Virus record (IMG/VR): IMGVR_UViG_3300010885_043172
Span: 1 to 38,161 of that record
Direction: 5' to 3' (one strand)
From: a virus
Length of the DNA: 38,161 nucleotides
Shown here: positions 15,259-23,370 of the stretch, one piece after another
Numbering within the stretch: position 1 is the first letter of the stretch
Layout: each line of letters begins with the position of its first letter
Program-made: the position numbers and the translations under genes
Notes under the pieces: model-generated
The model's database searches: none
What the model was told of the DNA's origin: nothing
What the model saw: the letters and a program-made list of their open reading frames with translations, nothing else

Positions 15259-16124
15259 AAAAAGATGTGATAGTTGGTAGTATTACTAATTATAATTTTG
15301 ATCAAATTAAGCCTTGGGTAAATTCTCTAGATCAGTGTGGATTTACTGGCGATAAAGTTATGATCTGTTATAATATAAACACTTCAGTCGCTGATGAGAT
15401 GATATCTAGAGGATATAAAATATTTGCTTTTAATCAAATTGGTTCTAATTTAGTATATAATAATCCAAATTTTAATATAGTGGTTGATCGTTTTTTTCAC
15501 ATGTGGCTTTTCTTTAAACAGATAAAAGATCAGTATAGATATATTATTTCTACAGATGTGCGCGATGTTATTTTTCAAGGAAATCCGTCTGATTGGCTTG
15601 AAATTAATATGAAAGATAAAAAGATTAATGCTTCTAGTGAGTCTATCCTTTATAAGGATGAAATCTGGGGAACGAATAATCTTTTAAAATCTTATGGTCC
15701 CGACATTCATGCTGCATTTAATAATAATTTAATTGTAAATGCTGGTGTTATGGCAGGTGAAATTGAAACAATGTTAGATTTATTTCTCAATATATATGTC
15801 ATGTGCAATGGAGCATCATCGCATAATATTTCTGGTGGAGGCGGACCTGATCAAGCAGCATATAACATTTTACTTTCATCCAAGATATATCAAGATGTTA
15901 CTAATATAGCTTCATCTGAAGATGGATGGGCTTCCCAATTGGGGACTACAGGATTTCAGTCATCATATGGCGCTGAAGGAAAACTAGTAGAAGCGCAACC
16001 ACAAATTATTAATGGTGTTATATGCACTTCCAAAGGAATTCCATTTACGATTGTTCATCAATATGATCGAATTCCAGAATTGAATGAGTATATATTTAAT
16101 AAGTATAAAAAGGATAACAAATGA
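15255..16124 (+). CDS. GT-A type glycosyltransferase-like protein
   Basis: A 289-aa protein. IISTDVRDVIFQGNP (Asp101, Asp104) resembles the metal-binding DxD region of GT-A enzymes, and it is followed by NAGVMAGE, GPDQAAYN and, near the end, FTIVHQYDR, an arrangement seen in hexosyltransferase-like families. It probably transfers a sugar from a nucleotide donor to a surface glycan or phage acceptor. It overlaps the epimerase gene and the next gene by 4 bases each, so all three are co-translated. Donor and acceptor cannot be told from sequence alone. Confidence 0.7.
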   Translation: MKKDVIVGSITNYNFDQIKPWVNSLDQCGFTGDKVMICYNINTSVADEMISRGYKIFAFNQIGSNLVYNNPNFNIVVDRFFHMWLFFKQIKDQYRYIISTDVRDVIFQGNPSDWLEINMKDKKINASSESILYKDEIWGTNNLLKSYGPDIHAAFNNNLIVNAGVMAGEIETMLDLFLNIYVMCNGASSHNISGGGGPDQAAYNILLSSKIYQDVTNIASSEDGWASQLGTTGFQSSYGAEGKLVEAQPQIINGVICTSKGIPFTIVHQYDRIPELNEYIFNKYKKDNK

Positions 16125-16885
16125 AAATAGCATTGTTATTGCCAGGACAACTACGATGGATGGATAATCCTCATACAGTTCAAACACATCATGATTATAT
16201 TATCAATAAATATGATACTGACATTTTTGGCTCTTTTTGGATTCCAGATGATAGTGAGGTTATTCTTGATTCTCGGCATGTAAACTATGCGCCATCACCT
16301 TCAGATAGTTTAGCTTGCAATAAAATTCAAGAAAAATATAATTTTAAAAAAATAGAATTTATACAACCAAAACAATTTAGTCAGGCTGAAGAATTTTATA
16401 CTAAAGTAAAAAAGCATAAATGGCCTAATTTATGGGAAGCAGGTTGGTTAGATAGAGCTAATGTATTTAATAATATTTTTAGTCAAATGTATGCTATCCA
16501 ACGAGTAACAAGACTTTTAGATAATTTTATGTTAAGTAATTCAATATCTTATGATATGATTGTTTTATCAAGACCTGATTTATGTATATGGTCTTATCCA
16601 GAGCTTAATGAATTGGATAAAAATAAATTTTATTTGAGCAATCATCATGGTTTATTTCCAGACCTTACCTTTATTTTTGGACCATCTTTTATTAGAGCAT
16701 TCTCTGAAGTTTTTGATAATTTGCTTCATATTAATGATGATGAACTTTATAGTCTGTGGGAACCAAATGCTGAAGGAATTAAATTTAACTCATACCGCAG
16801 AAATTTTTCTTTAGAACACTTGACACCAATACCAATTCCAGTTAGAATAGTACGTGGACAAGATTGCAAAGGGCCTCAGTGGTAA
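16121..16885 (+). CDS. putative glycan-biosynthesis protein (LPGQLR-type)
   Basis: A 254-aa protein that starts MKIALLLPGQLRWMDNPHTV, followed by YDTDIFGSFW and, near residue 150, DMIVLSRPDLCIW. The opening G-Q-L-R strand and the later R-x-D resemble a set of uncharacterised, possibly glycosyltransferase-fold proteins in capsule and phage sugar clusters (recollection). No signal peptide or membrane segment. Very AT-rich. Its position between a GT-A protein and a nucleotidyltransferase supports a sugar role. Confidence in coding is high, in function low. Confidence 0.6.
   Translation: MKIALLLPGQLRWMDNPHTVQTHHDYIINKYDTDIFGSFWIPDDSEVILDSRHVNYAPSPSDSLACNKIQEKYNFKKIEFIQPKQFSQAEEFYTKVKKHKWPNLWEAGWLDRANVFNNIFSQMYAIQRVTRLLDNFMLSNSISYDMIVLSRPDLCIWSYPELNELDKNKFYLSNHHGLFPDLTFIFGPSFIRAFSEVFDNLLHINDDELYSLWEPNAEGIKFNSYRRNFSLEHLTPIPIPVRIVRGQDCKGPQW
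16820..16848 (+). promoter_or_regulatory. possible internal sigma70 promoter
   Basis: TTGACA (16820-16825), a 17-bp spacer and TAGAAT (16843-16848) lie inside the end of the LPGQLR-type gene, with a start point about 35 bases before the nucleotidyltransferase ATG. The match is good but the site is in coding DNA, so it may be chance. Confidence 0.35.
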
Positions 16886-16889
16886 TATT

Positions 16890-17624
16890 ATGAATATTGT
16901 TATTCCAATGGCTGGAGAAGGAACTAGATTTCCAAAGGCCAAATATAAAAAGTCTAAACCTTTAATTGATGTACTGGGTAAACCTATGATTCAAGCTGCT
17001 ATTGAATCATTAAATATCGATGGTCAATATAACTATATTATTCGAAAAGAACACAAAGATGAAGTATGGGATATATTAAATGACCTCACCCCTGACTGCA
17101 ATATAATTTCTGTAGAGACTACTACTGGAGGCCCGGCAGATTCAGTTCTTCTTTTTAATGACGTGATCAATAATAACGAAGAACTTATTGTAGCAAATTG
17201 CGACCAAATTATGTGGTGGGATTCTGAGATGTTTCTTGTTAATGCTAGACACGAAAAATATGATGGGATGATTGTCACATATCATTCAGACACACCAAAA
17301 AATTCATATGCTCGAATCAATAATCAAGGGTTTGTTGTTGAAATAAAAGAGAAAGTAATTATTAGTAATATTTCTCTTAACGGTATTCATTATTGGAAAC
17401 ATGGGTCTTATTTTGTGGATAGTGCAAACCGAATGAAAGCCTGTAATGATACGGCTCCAAATGGTGAGTATTATGTGGCACCTACATATAACTATATGAT
17501 AAATGATCTTGATAAAAAAGTAGGTGTTTACCATATACCAAATTTTCAGCACAATCCAGTGGGGGTTCCAGAAGACCTCGAACAATACATTTTTAAGGTA
17601 TCTTATGAAAAAAACAAGAATTGA
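16890..17624 (+). CDS. sugar-phosphate nucleotidyltransferase
   Basis: A 244-aa protein with the NTP-binding signature MNIVIPMAGEGTRFPKAKY, then KPLIDVLGKPMI, TTTGGPADSV and VANCDQI, where the Asp binds metal. It would join a sugar-1-phosphate or similar phosphate to a nucleotide. It lacks the left-handed beta-helix of GlmU-type enzymes and is about the length of a lone Rossmann domain. ATG 16890 is taken because it starts exactly at the conserved strand; an upstream in-frame start would overlap the previous gene. A second, fused nucleotidyltransferase lies at 21810, so the cluster may make two activated donors. Confidence 0.82.
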   Translation: MNIVIPMAGEGTRFPKAKYKKSKPLIDVLGKPMIQAAIESLNIDGQYNYIIRKEHKDEVWDILNDLTPDCNIISVETTTGGPADSVLLFNDVINNNEELIVANCDQIMWWDSEMFLVNARHEKYDGMIVTYHSDTPKNSYARINNQGFVVEIKEKVIISNISLNGIHYWKHGSYFVDSANRMKACNDTAPNGEYYVAPTYNYMINDLDKKVGVYHIPNFQHNPVGVPEDLEQYIFKVSYEKNKN

Positions 17625-17931
17625 AGATTATAAAAGAGGATGGTTTATTGGAAATTTTGAGCCATCTGTATTAAAAACAAAAGAATTTGAAGTGTCTTAT
17701 ATGCGACACGCTAAAGGAGAAATATGGGATGCTCATTATCATAAAGAAAGCATTGAATATAATGTTTTAATTGAAGGAAAAATGATCATTCAAGGAATAA
17801 CATTAGTGAGTGGTGATGTATTTGTTTTTGATAAAGGTGAGATTGCAGACCCAGTATTTCTTGAAGATTGTAAATTAATTGTTGTGAAAGTGCCCAGTAT
17901 TATAGGAGATAAGTATGAAGTTTTTCCGTGA
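17605..17931 (+). CDS. cupin-fold protein
   Basis: A 108-aa single-domain cupin: DAHYHKESIEYNVLIEGKMI gives the His-x-His and the following Glu of metal-binding motif 1, and LVSGDVFVFDKGEIADPVF corresponds to motif 2, lacking its usual His. Cupins of this size serve as isomerases, epimerases or sugar-binding proteins. The ATG lies 20 bases inside the upstream gene and its own end overlaps the RuBisCO-like gene by 17 bases, so it is tightly coupled to both. It may act on the same substrate as the RuBisCO-like enzyme (inference from position). Confidence 0.72.
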   Translation: MKKTRIEDYKRGWFIGNFEPSVLKTKEFEVSYMRHAKGEIWDAHYHKESIEYNVLIEGKMIIQGITLVSGDVFVFDKGEIADPVFLEDCKLIVVKVPSIIGDKYEVFP

Positions 17932-19105
17932 ACGTGAAGAAATTAATGAACAAGATTATGTTATAGCAACATATTTGCTTGGCAGCACAAAATCAATACG
18001 CGATGCAGCTTGGAATTTAGCAATTGGTCAATCTGTTGGCAATCCAAATGTTCGCAATGAATGGGAAACTGAATTGATGTTTGAGCATCATTCATGTATT
18101 ATTTTAGCGAATGAAAAACAGTTAGAAAAAATCGGAATAATGCCCGTTCAGATTGCATTTCCGATTGTTAATACAGATTGGGAAACTGATGGAATAAGTC
18201 ATCTTTTATGCCAGCTAATGGGTGGCCATGTTGATATAGATGTTGTTACCAGTTGTAGATTAATTAATTTGGAAATTCCAGTTTCCGTCAAGAAAAAATT
18301 CCTTGGGCCAAAATTTGGCATCACAGGCTTTAGAGATTTTACAGGACAATACGGCAAGCCATTATTTGGAAGTATTGTTAAGCCAAAAATTGGTATTACC
18401 CCTGAAGTGCTGCTAGAGATGGTTAAACAGATGGTAGACGGTGGGGTTGATTTCATCAAAGAAGATGAAATTATGGTTAATCCAATTATTGCCCCGCTTG
18501 AGCGTAGAGTAGATATTATTTCAAATTATCTAGCTAAACAGTCTAAAAAAGTTGTATTTTGCCACACAATTAACTGCGATCCTCATATTCTTCATGATAG
18601 AGTGTCCAAAGTACATGAACTTGGTGGCAATGGAGTACACATTAATGTATGGTCAGGATATGGAGCTTATAATAGTATTAGAAAGCTTGATTTGCCAATT
18701 TATCTTCATTTTCAAAGCAGCGGCGCTAAAGTCATCACAGACCAGTCGCATAAATACAGCATTTCGTGGTCTGTTATGTGTCAGTTAGCAACTCTTATGG
18801 GCGTTGACACTATTCAAACAGGTATGATTGGTGGTTATAGCAATGATGATCCCGTAGAAGTTAGAGAGTGTATTGATATTTTGCAGAATGGTAATACACT
18901 TCCAGCTTTAAGCTGTGGATTTCATCCGGGTTTAGTTGACTATGTAACGGAAACTGTTGGTAACGATTATTTGGCAAATGCAGGTGGAGCCGTACATGGC
19001 CATCCTAACGGTACAGTATCCGGCGCTAAGGCTATGCGACAAGCAATTGAAAAAAATTATGAAAAAGAATACCTATTAGCGATTTCTCAATGGGGAAAAA
19101 AATAA
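17915..19105 (+). CDS. RuBisCO-like protein (form IV type)
   Basis: A 396-aa homologue of the RuBisCO large subunit. The barrel has GSIVKPKIGIT (Lys156/Lys158, matching Lys175/177), DFIKEDE with Lys182, Asp184 and Glu185 in place of the carbamylated Lys201 and metal ligands Asp203/Glu204, ALSCGFHPG (Ser333 for Ser379) and AGGAVHGHPNG for the phosphate-binding GGG-GHP segment. Residues needed for carboxylation are changed: loop-6 Lys334 is Tyr308, His327 is Gln301, and His294/Arg295 fall in LHFQSSG. The N-terminal domain is short and the usual Asn123 is not evident. Thus an enolase- or isomerase-type reaction on a sugar phosphate is likelier than CO2 fixation. AGGAG precedes the ATG. It lies among sugar-activation genes, unusual for a phage. 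Confidence 0.85.
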   Translation: MKFFREREEINEQDYVIATYLLGSTKSIRDAAWNLAIGQSVGNPNVRNEWETELMFEHHSCIILANEKQLEKIGIMPVQIAFPIVNTDWETDGISHLLCQLMGGHVDIDVVTSCRLINLEIPVSVKKKFLGPKFGITGFRDFTGQYGKPLFGSIVKPKIGITPEVLLEMVKQMVDGGVDFIKEDEIMVNPIIAPLERRVDIISNYLAKQSKKVVFCHTINCDPHILHDRVSKVHELGGNGVHINVWSGYGAYNSIRKLDLPIYLHFQSSGAKVITDQSHKYSISWSVMCQLATLMGVDTIQTGMIGGYSNDDPVEVRECIDILQNGNTLPALSCGFHPGLVDYVTETVGNDYLANAGGAVHGHPNGTVSGAKAMRQAIEKNYEKEYLLAISQWGKK

Positions 19106-19120
19106 AAAAGGAAAGTAAAT

Positions 19121-19792
19121 ATGAAAGAATATAATTATACACAATGGAGCAATGATCTTACTAAAGATATCAGATTTGGTGATCATAGAGATGATATGGA
19201 CTGGAATGATGGAAGTTTTCCAGAAGTAGATACTTGGTCTATTCACGTTCAGCACCCAGTTACAGGTGTTGGTCAGACTCAAAGTGAATGCAATATCGAC
19301 AACTTATTGAAATATTTTAATTCAATTAAGAATGATTGCAAATGCATTGTTGAAATTGGTGTTGATTGTAATGGCAGTCCAACTGATATGACTTCAACCA
19401 AAAAACTTCTACTTGAAAAACATCCAGATACTGTATATATTGGAGTTGATATTGAAGATAAGTCATATTTAAACGATGAAATTAACAATATTTTTACAAT
19501 TAAGATTGACTCTTCAAATATTGATGGTGTTATGGAATTTGTTAGGTCCAAAAATATTGAAAGTATTGATTTTCTATTTATTGATGGGTGGCATAGCATC
19601 AATCAGGTTTTGAAAGAATGGGAATACACTAAGTGGCTATCTCCAAATGGAATAGTTGGATTTCATGATACGGCGGTGCACCCAGGGCCAGCAATGTTCC
19701 TTAAATATCTTGATCGTAATATTTGGAATGTTGATCTACCATGCCAGCATATGCGTAATGATTTTGGAATTGGTTTTACATGGAAAAAGTAA
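19121..19792 (+). CDS. methyltransferase-fold protein
   Basis: A 223-aa protein with a class I SAM-methyltransferase-like core: CIVEIGVDCNGSPTDMTSTK (motif I region), TVYIGVDIEDKS (acidic end of strand 2), then IDFLFIDGWHSINQVLKEWE and LSPNGIVGFHDTAVHPGP. The DGWHS and FHDT motifs resemble the Methyltransf_24/cephalosporin-hydroxylase group found in glycan clusters. It could methylate or otherwise modify a sugar. The glycine-rich motif is weak (E-I-G-V-D), so SAM use is likely but not certain. The ATG follows AAAAGGAAAGTAAAT. The WavE-like gene overlaps its end by 13 bases. Confidence 0.65.
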   Translation: MKEYNYTQWSNDLTKDIRFGDHRDDMDWNDGSFPEVDTWSIHVQHPVTGVGQTQSECNIDNLLKYFNSIKNDCKCIVEIGVDCNGSPTDMTSTKKLLLEKHPDTVYIGVDIEDKSYLNDEINNIFTIKIDSSNIDGVMEFVRSKNIESIDFLFIDGWHSINQVLKEWEYTKWLSPNGIVGFHDTAVHPGPAMFLKYLDRNIWNVDLPCQHMRNDFGIGFTWKK

Positions 19793-20598
19793 AATACCCA
19801 ACTGTGTCTCTTGTTATTCAGGGGCCAATAAACAATAAAAAAAAATTAGATTTTATTGAACATATTCCATATTATAAAACTTTATTTGATGAAATTATTG
19901 TTTCCACTTATACAGAGCATCTTATTGGTAATAGTGATTTTATTGATTTCTGCGAATGTAATAACATTATTATTCGACATATTTCAGAAAATATTGGTAA
20001 TGTTAGAAATGATGCAAGAGTTGGTTATCAGACTTTAACGACATATACAGGATTAAGGGCTGTCACCAATCCATATGCAATGAAACATAGAACTGATGAA
20101 CGATATTCTAATCTTGATAAATTAATTGATAAATTTCTTATTGATGATGAAAAATGGGTTTCTGGCAGTCTTTTATTCGGTCCAAAAGTATATCGATTAT
20201 TCCATGCCGCAGATCATTTGTTTATAGCTAAGACGGATAAACTATTGATGACATTTAGAATGACTCTTGACAATCTTAAATGTGGTAAGATGGAAGTCAA
20301 CTTTCCTGGCGATACAAATGGTGCTCCTGAAATTACTTATACAAAAAACTTTATACGTGTATCGGGCGAGAAACCAGTAGATGAAAATCATGACTATTTA
20401 ATTCGAAAATACTTCGATATTGTTAATAATTCTGAACTTTTTCCATTTATATCAAGAGAAAATGGCGCACAAAAAATTTACAGATCAATTGATGATATGG
20501 GGCCTAATAGAATACAATATCAAACAATTGAAGATATCTTGACTAAAGATTATATTGAAGGTCATGAAAATTGGAATCACCCTAACTGTTTTTATTAA
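19780..20598 (+). CDS. WavE-family glycan synthesis protein
   Basis: A 272-aa protein. VSLVIQGPINNKKKLDF at the start, DEIIVSTY, then HISENIGNVRNDAR and MKHRTDERYSNLDKLIDKF match the WavE family, named for a Vibrio cholerae LPS-core gene and regarded as glycosyltransferase-like. The motif of R-x-D-x-R after TNPYAMKH fits the family pattern. It likely transfers a sugar onto LPS, capsule or a phage acceptor. It starts within the end of the methyltransferase-fold gene. Family call is good; specific reaction unknown. Confidence 0.78.
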   Translation: MEKVKYPTVSLVIQGPINNKKKLDFIEHIPYYKTLFDEIIVSTYTEHLIGNSDFIDFCECNNIIIRHISENIGNVRNDARVGYQTLTTYTGLRAVTNPYAMKHRTDERYSNLDKLIDKFLIDDEKWVSGSLLFGPKVYRLFHAADHLFIAKTDKLLMTFRMTLDNLKCGKMEVNFPGDTNGAPEITYTKNFIRVSGEKPVDENHDYLIRKYFDIVNNSELFPFISRENGAQKIYRSIDDMGPNRIQYQTIEDILTKDYIEGHENWNHPNCFY

Positions 20599-20609
20599 GG
20601 AATTATAAT

Positions 20610-21065
20610 ATGATTTATATTGCACATAGAGGTCTTTTTACAGGCCCTGATAAAGAAAAAGAAAACCATCCAGATCAGATTGATCTTTCTTTATCAAAAG
20701 GTTATGACTGTGAAGTCGATTTATGGCGTGTTGACAATAAGTTATGGCTTGGTCACGATGGCCCATCGTATGAGATTAATGAGGATTATATAGAAAATAG
20801 ACAATTAAAACTTTGGATTCACGCAAAGAATCTCATGGCACTGCGCTGGTTGTCAGAAACCTCATATAATTACTTCTGGCATCAAAATGATGATTTTACA
20901 TTAACTAGTTTTGCTCATATTTGGACATATCCAGATAAAGAACTAACTGATCTTAGTATATCTGTCATGCCAGAGTGGAAATATACACTTAGTGAGTTGA
21001 AAGAATATAAGCCAAAATGTTATGGAATTTGTAGTGATTTTATTGAATTAATCTCGAATAGTTAA
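20610..21065 (+). CDS. GDPD/PI-PLC-like phosphodiesterase domain protein
   Basis: A 151-aa protein with glycerophosphodiester phosphodiesterase motifs: AHRG (His6, Arg7), EN (18-19), GYDCEVDLW (Glu35, Asp37) and LGHD (His49, Asp50), which form the metal and acid/base site. It is shorter than ordinary GDPDs (about 240 aa), so the barrel looks incomplete or minimal, as in a group of capsule-linked proteins. It may release or process a polyol-phosphate used in the glycan. The ATG follows AAGGAATTATAAT. The kinase-like gene starts 5 bases after its stop. Confidence 0.72.
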   Translation: MIYIAHRGLFTGPDKEKENHPDQIDLSLSKGYDCEVDLWRVDNKLWLGHDGPSYEINEDYIENRQLKLWIHAKNLMALRWLSETSYNYFWHQNDDFTLTSFAHIWTYPDKELTDLSISVMPEWKYTLSELKEYKPKCYGICSDFIELISNS

Positions 21066-21069
21066 TCTA

Positions 21070-21819
21070 ATGTTAGATGAAAAAATAATAAAATTTCTAA
21101 ATGGTCATTCTGGCTCTGAAATTATGCTGATGGAATCAGATAAACTGTTTGTAAGAAAGATAGGAAATACTACGAGAAATTATAAAAAACTAATTGAGCT
21201 TAAAGAAGAAGGATATTCGGTACCTGATATTTATTCATTTTTGGACGATGTTCTTGATATGGAATATATCAATGGTCTAGATATATCCAATTATCTATTG
21301 TATAATAACGCCAGTAAACTATATTCATTTATTTGTAGTACCATAGATAATTTTAGACATACCTCTAAAATAAAAGATTATACTGAAGTATATCATATAA
21401 AATTAAAATATGTGGATGAAGAAAATGTATTTCCATTTACAAAAAATGAACTTATAGAATGTCTACCAAAATATCTTCCATCAACTCAATATCATGGCGA
21501 TATGACTCTAGAAAATATTATATGGTCTGATAGTGGTGAATTTTATATGATAGACCCATTAGAAAGTGAATATGATTCTTATATATTCGATATAGCTAAG
21601 ATGCGACAAGATTTGGAATGCCAATGGTTTTTTAGAAATAGTACATCAAAAATTGAAACAAAAGTTCATTCATTACAGGAAAAAATACTGGAGAAATATC
21701 CTGAAGCATCCAATGATAATCTACTTATTTTGATGTTGCTTAGGGTATACCCTAATACTAAAAGTGGTGATGGGGACAGAGAGTTCCTACTAAAGGAGAT
21801 TAAAAGATTATGGAAATAA
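21070..21819 (+). CDS. APH/choline-kinase-like small-molecule kinase
   Basis: A 249-aa protein with an aminoglycoside-phosphotransferase fold: LFVRKIGNT supplies the ATP-binding lysine region, QYHGDMTLENIIW holds the catalytic HGD (His142, Asp144) and Asn149, and FYMIDP gives the metal Asp162. Relatives phosphorylate choline, sugars or polyols (LicA-type) before a nucleotidyltransferase activates them. The next gene, a nucleotidyltransferase-HAD fusion, overlaps it by 10 bases, matching that two-step logic. No strong ribosome binding site; coupling from the gene before is probable. Substrate unknown. Confidence 0.75.
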   Translation: MLDEKIIKFLNGHSGSEIMLMESDKLFVRKIGNTTRNYKKLIELKEEGYSVPDIYSFLDDVLDMEYINGLDISNYLLYNNASKLYSFICSTIDNFRHTSKIKDYTEVYHIKLKYVDEENVFPFTKNELIECLPKYLPSTQYHGDMTLENIIWSDSGEFYMIDPLESEYDSYIFDIAKMRQDLECQWFFRNSTSKIETKVHSLQEKILEKYPEASNDNLLILMLLRVYPNTKSGDGDREFLLKEIKRLWK

Positions 21820-22841
21820 TTGTGCCATCTGCTGGCTTATCATCTAGGTTTCCTAGTATGAGGCCCAAATATCTATTATACGATTATACTGGAAAGTTGA
21901 TGATTTATCAAGCTCTAAAGCCATATCTAAACAAATATAAGATTACTATTGGCATACTTGAAGAGCACGATAAATTATATGATGCTGTTGAAAGTCTCCG
22001 TCATGAATTTGGTGATCTTGTAGATATTTTTCTATTCTCAGAAACTACTACAGGCCCTGCTGATACCGTGTGCCAAATGTTGGAAAGAATTACTGCCACT
22101 CGTGGAGATACGAGCGTTCTAATTAAAGACTGCGATTCCTTTTTCGATCATACACCTATCAATGGCAACTACGTATGTACCTCTAATATATCAGAACATG
22201 ATACACTAAGAAGAGTATCGGCAAAAAGCTTTATTATATACAATAACCAAGATATCATCACTGATATTATGGAAAAATCAGTGTCGTCCGATACATTCTG
22301 CTGTGGTGGGTATAAGTTTGAATCTGCACAGCAATTCATCAACATTTATAAGTCCTTGACTGTAAGTGGAGAGCCATTTGTTTCTGACGTGATTTCCAAG
22401 ATGATTTCAAATGGCTCTGTTTTTATCAAAAATTCAGTTTCAAACTATGTAGACGTAGGAACTGCTGAAGAATGGTTTGAATACAATGATGTCCCAGTTA
22501 TCTTCTGTGATATTGACGGTACTATTATAAAAAATCAAGGTAGAATTGGAAAAAATAACTATAACACATCTCCTATATTGCTTCAAAATAATATTGACAA
22601 ATTACTTGAATATCAAGCCAAAGGGAGTCAGATTATATTTACAACATCAAGACCTACATATACGAAACAACTCACAGAAAAAATGCTTGAAGATATTGGA
22701 TTTAAAGACTTTAAATTGATTATTGGACTATTAAATAGCAGACGAATCTTGATTAATGATTTTAATGCTGCTAATCCTTGGCCTAGAGCAGTGGCTCTAA
22801 ATATTGAACGTGATTCAAATACACTAGGATATTATCTATAG
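21810..22841 (+). CDS. nucleotidyltransferase-HAD phosphatase fusion
   Basis: A 343-aa two-domain protein. Residues 1-225 form a nucleotidyltransferase (IIVPSAGLSSRFPSMRPKYL, TTTGPADTV, LIKDCDSFF with a metal Asp), and residues 228-343 form a small HAD domain with IFCDIDGTII (Asp234, Asp236) and FTTSRP. The fusion suggests activation of a phosphorylated small molecule coupled to phosphate removal, a pairing seen in capsule loci. It is translated together with the APH-like kinase. It lacks a membrane segment, so it acts in the cytoplasm. Confidence 0.82.
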   Translation: MEIIVPSAGLSSRFPSMRPKYLLYDYTGKLMIYQALKPYLNKYKITIGILEEHDKLYDAVESLRHEFGDLVDIFLFSETTTGPADTVCQMLERITATRGDTSVLIKDCDSFFDHTPINGNYVCTSNISEHDTLRRVSAKSFIIYNNQDIITDIMEKSVSSDTFCCGGYKFESAQQFINIYKSLTVSGEPFVSDVISKMISNGSVFIKNSVSNYVDVGTAEEWFEYNDVPVIFCDIDGTIIKNQGRIGKNNYNTSPILLQNNIDKLLEYQAKGSQIIFTTSRPTYTKQLTEKMLEDIGFKDFKLIIGLLNSRRILINDFNAANPWPRAVALNIERDSNTLGYYL

Positions 22842-22888
22842 TTTATAAACAAAGATTATAACCTAGTGCTGATTTTTAAAGGAAAATA

Positions 22889-23308
22889 ATGATGTTAGAA
22901 TGTTTGATTATAGGCGATTCAATCGCTGTTGGTACCAAGATGTTTTCTCCTGCTGAATGTGTTTCATATTCAAAAGGTGGATGGAATACATGGCAATGGA
23001 ATAAGAAATGGGGAAATACCCCTCTTAATGCTAAAACCGTAGTCATTAGCCTTGGTACTAATGATCACAAGGGCGTTAATACGTATAAAGAACTTTCCAA
23101 AATTCGTTATCGTATAAACTCTTTAAAAGTTGTTTGGATTATGCCGCCTTGCAATAAAGGCTTTTGTAAGTCAAATATTAATACTACAATAAGAGAAATT
23201 GCTCACCATTATGGTGATGTTATTATCTCTACACAATTTCTTCAACCTGATCATATCCATCCTTCTTCTCGTGGATATAAGGAGCTTGTAAAGAAAGCAG
23301 TGATGTGA
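22889..23308 (+). CDS. SGNH/GDSL-type hydrolase
   Basis: A 139-aa protein with the SGNH blocks: IIGDSIAVG (nucleophile Ser in block I), SKGGWNT (Gly block), VISLGTNDHKG (Asn block III) and DHIHPSSRGY (Asp and His of block V). Such enzymes remove acetyl or acyl groups from sugars or lipids, so it may edit the glycan made by this cluster or act on host surface sugar. It is short for the family (about 180-200 aa) but all four blocks are present. The ATG follows AAAGGAAAATA. No signal peptide. The stop is overlapped by the GTG of a broken gene start. Confidence 0.82.
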   Translation: MMLECLIIGDSIAVGTKMFSPAECVSYSKGGWNTWQWNKKWGNTPLNAKTVVISLGTNDHKGVNTYKELSKIRYRINSLKVVWIMPPCNKGFCKSNINTTIREIAHHYGDVIISTQFLQPDHIHPSSRGYKELVKKAVM

Positions 23309-23370
23309 ACATTTTTTATATCGATGAAGACCGTAATGCAATGTTGAATGATGAAGAAATGTGGCCGTGA
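23305..23370 (+). pseudogene. duplicated 5' fragment of the gene at 23822
   Basis: GTG at 23305 opens a frame encoding VNIFYIDEDRNAMLNDEEMW and one more residue before TGA at 23368-23370. Its first 28 bases match the first 28 of the gene at 23822 at 25 positions, giving the same NIFYIDED start. It is therefore the stranded original 5' end of that gene, separated from its body by the insertion of the endonuclease VII-type gene between them. Confidence 0.75.

Noticed and set aside
17915-19105. Genuine CO2-fixing RuBisCO
   Set aside because: Loop-6 lysine, His327 and the HxHR strand are not conserved and the N-terminal domain is short, so a RuBisCO-like (form IV type) enzyme fits better.
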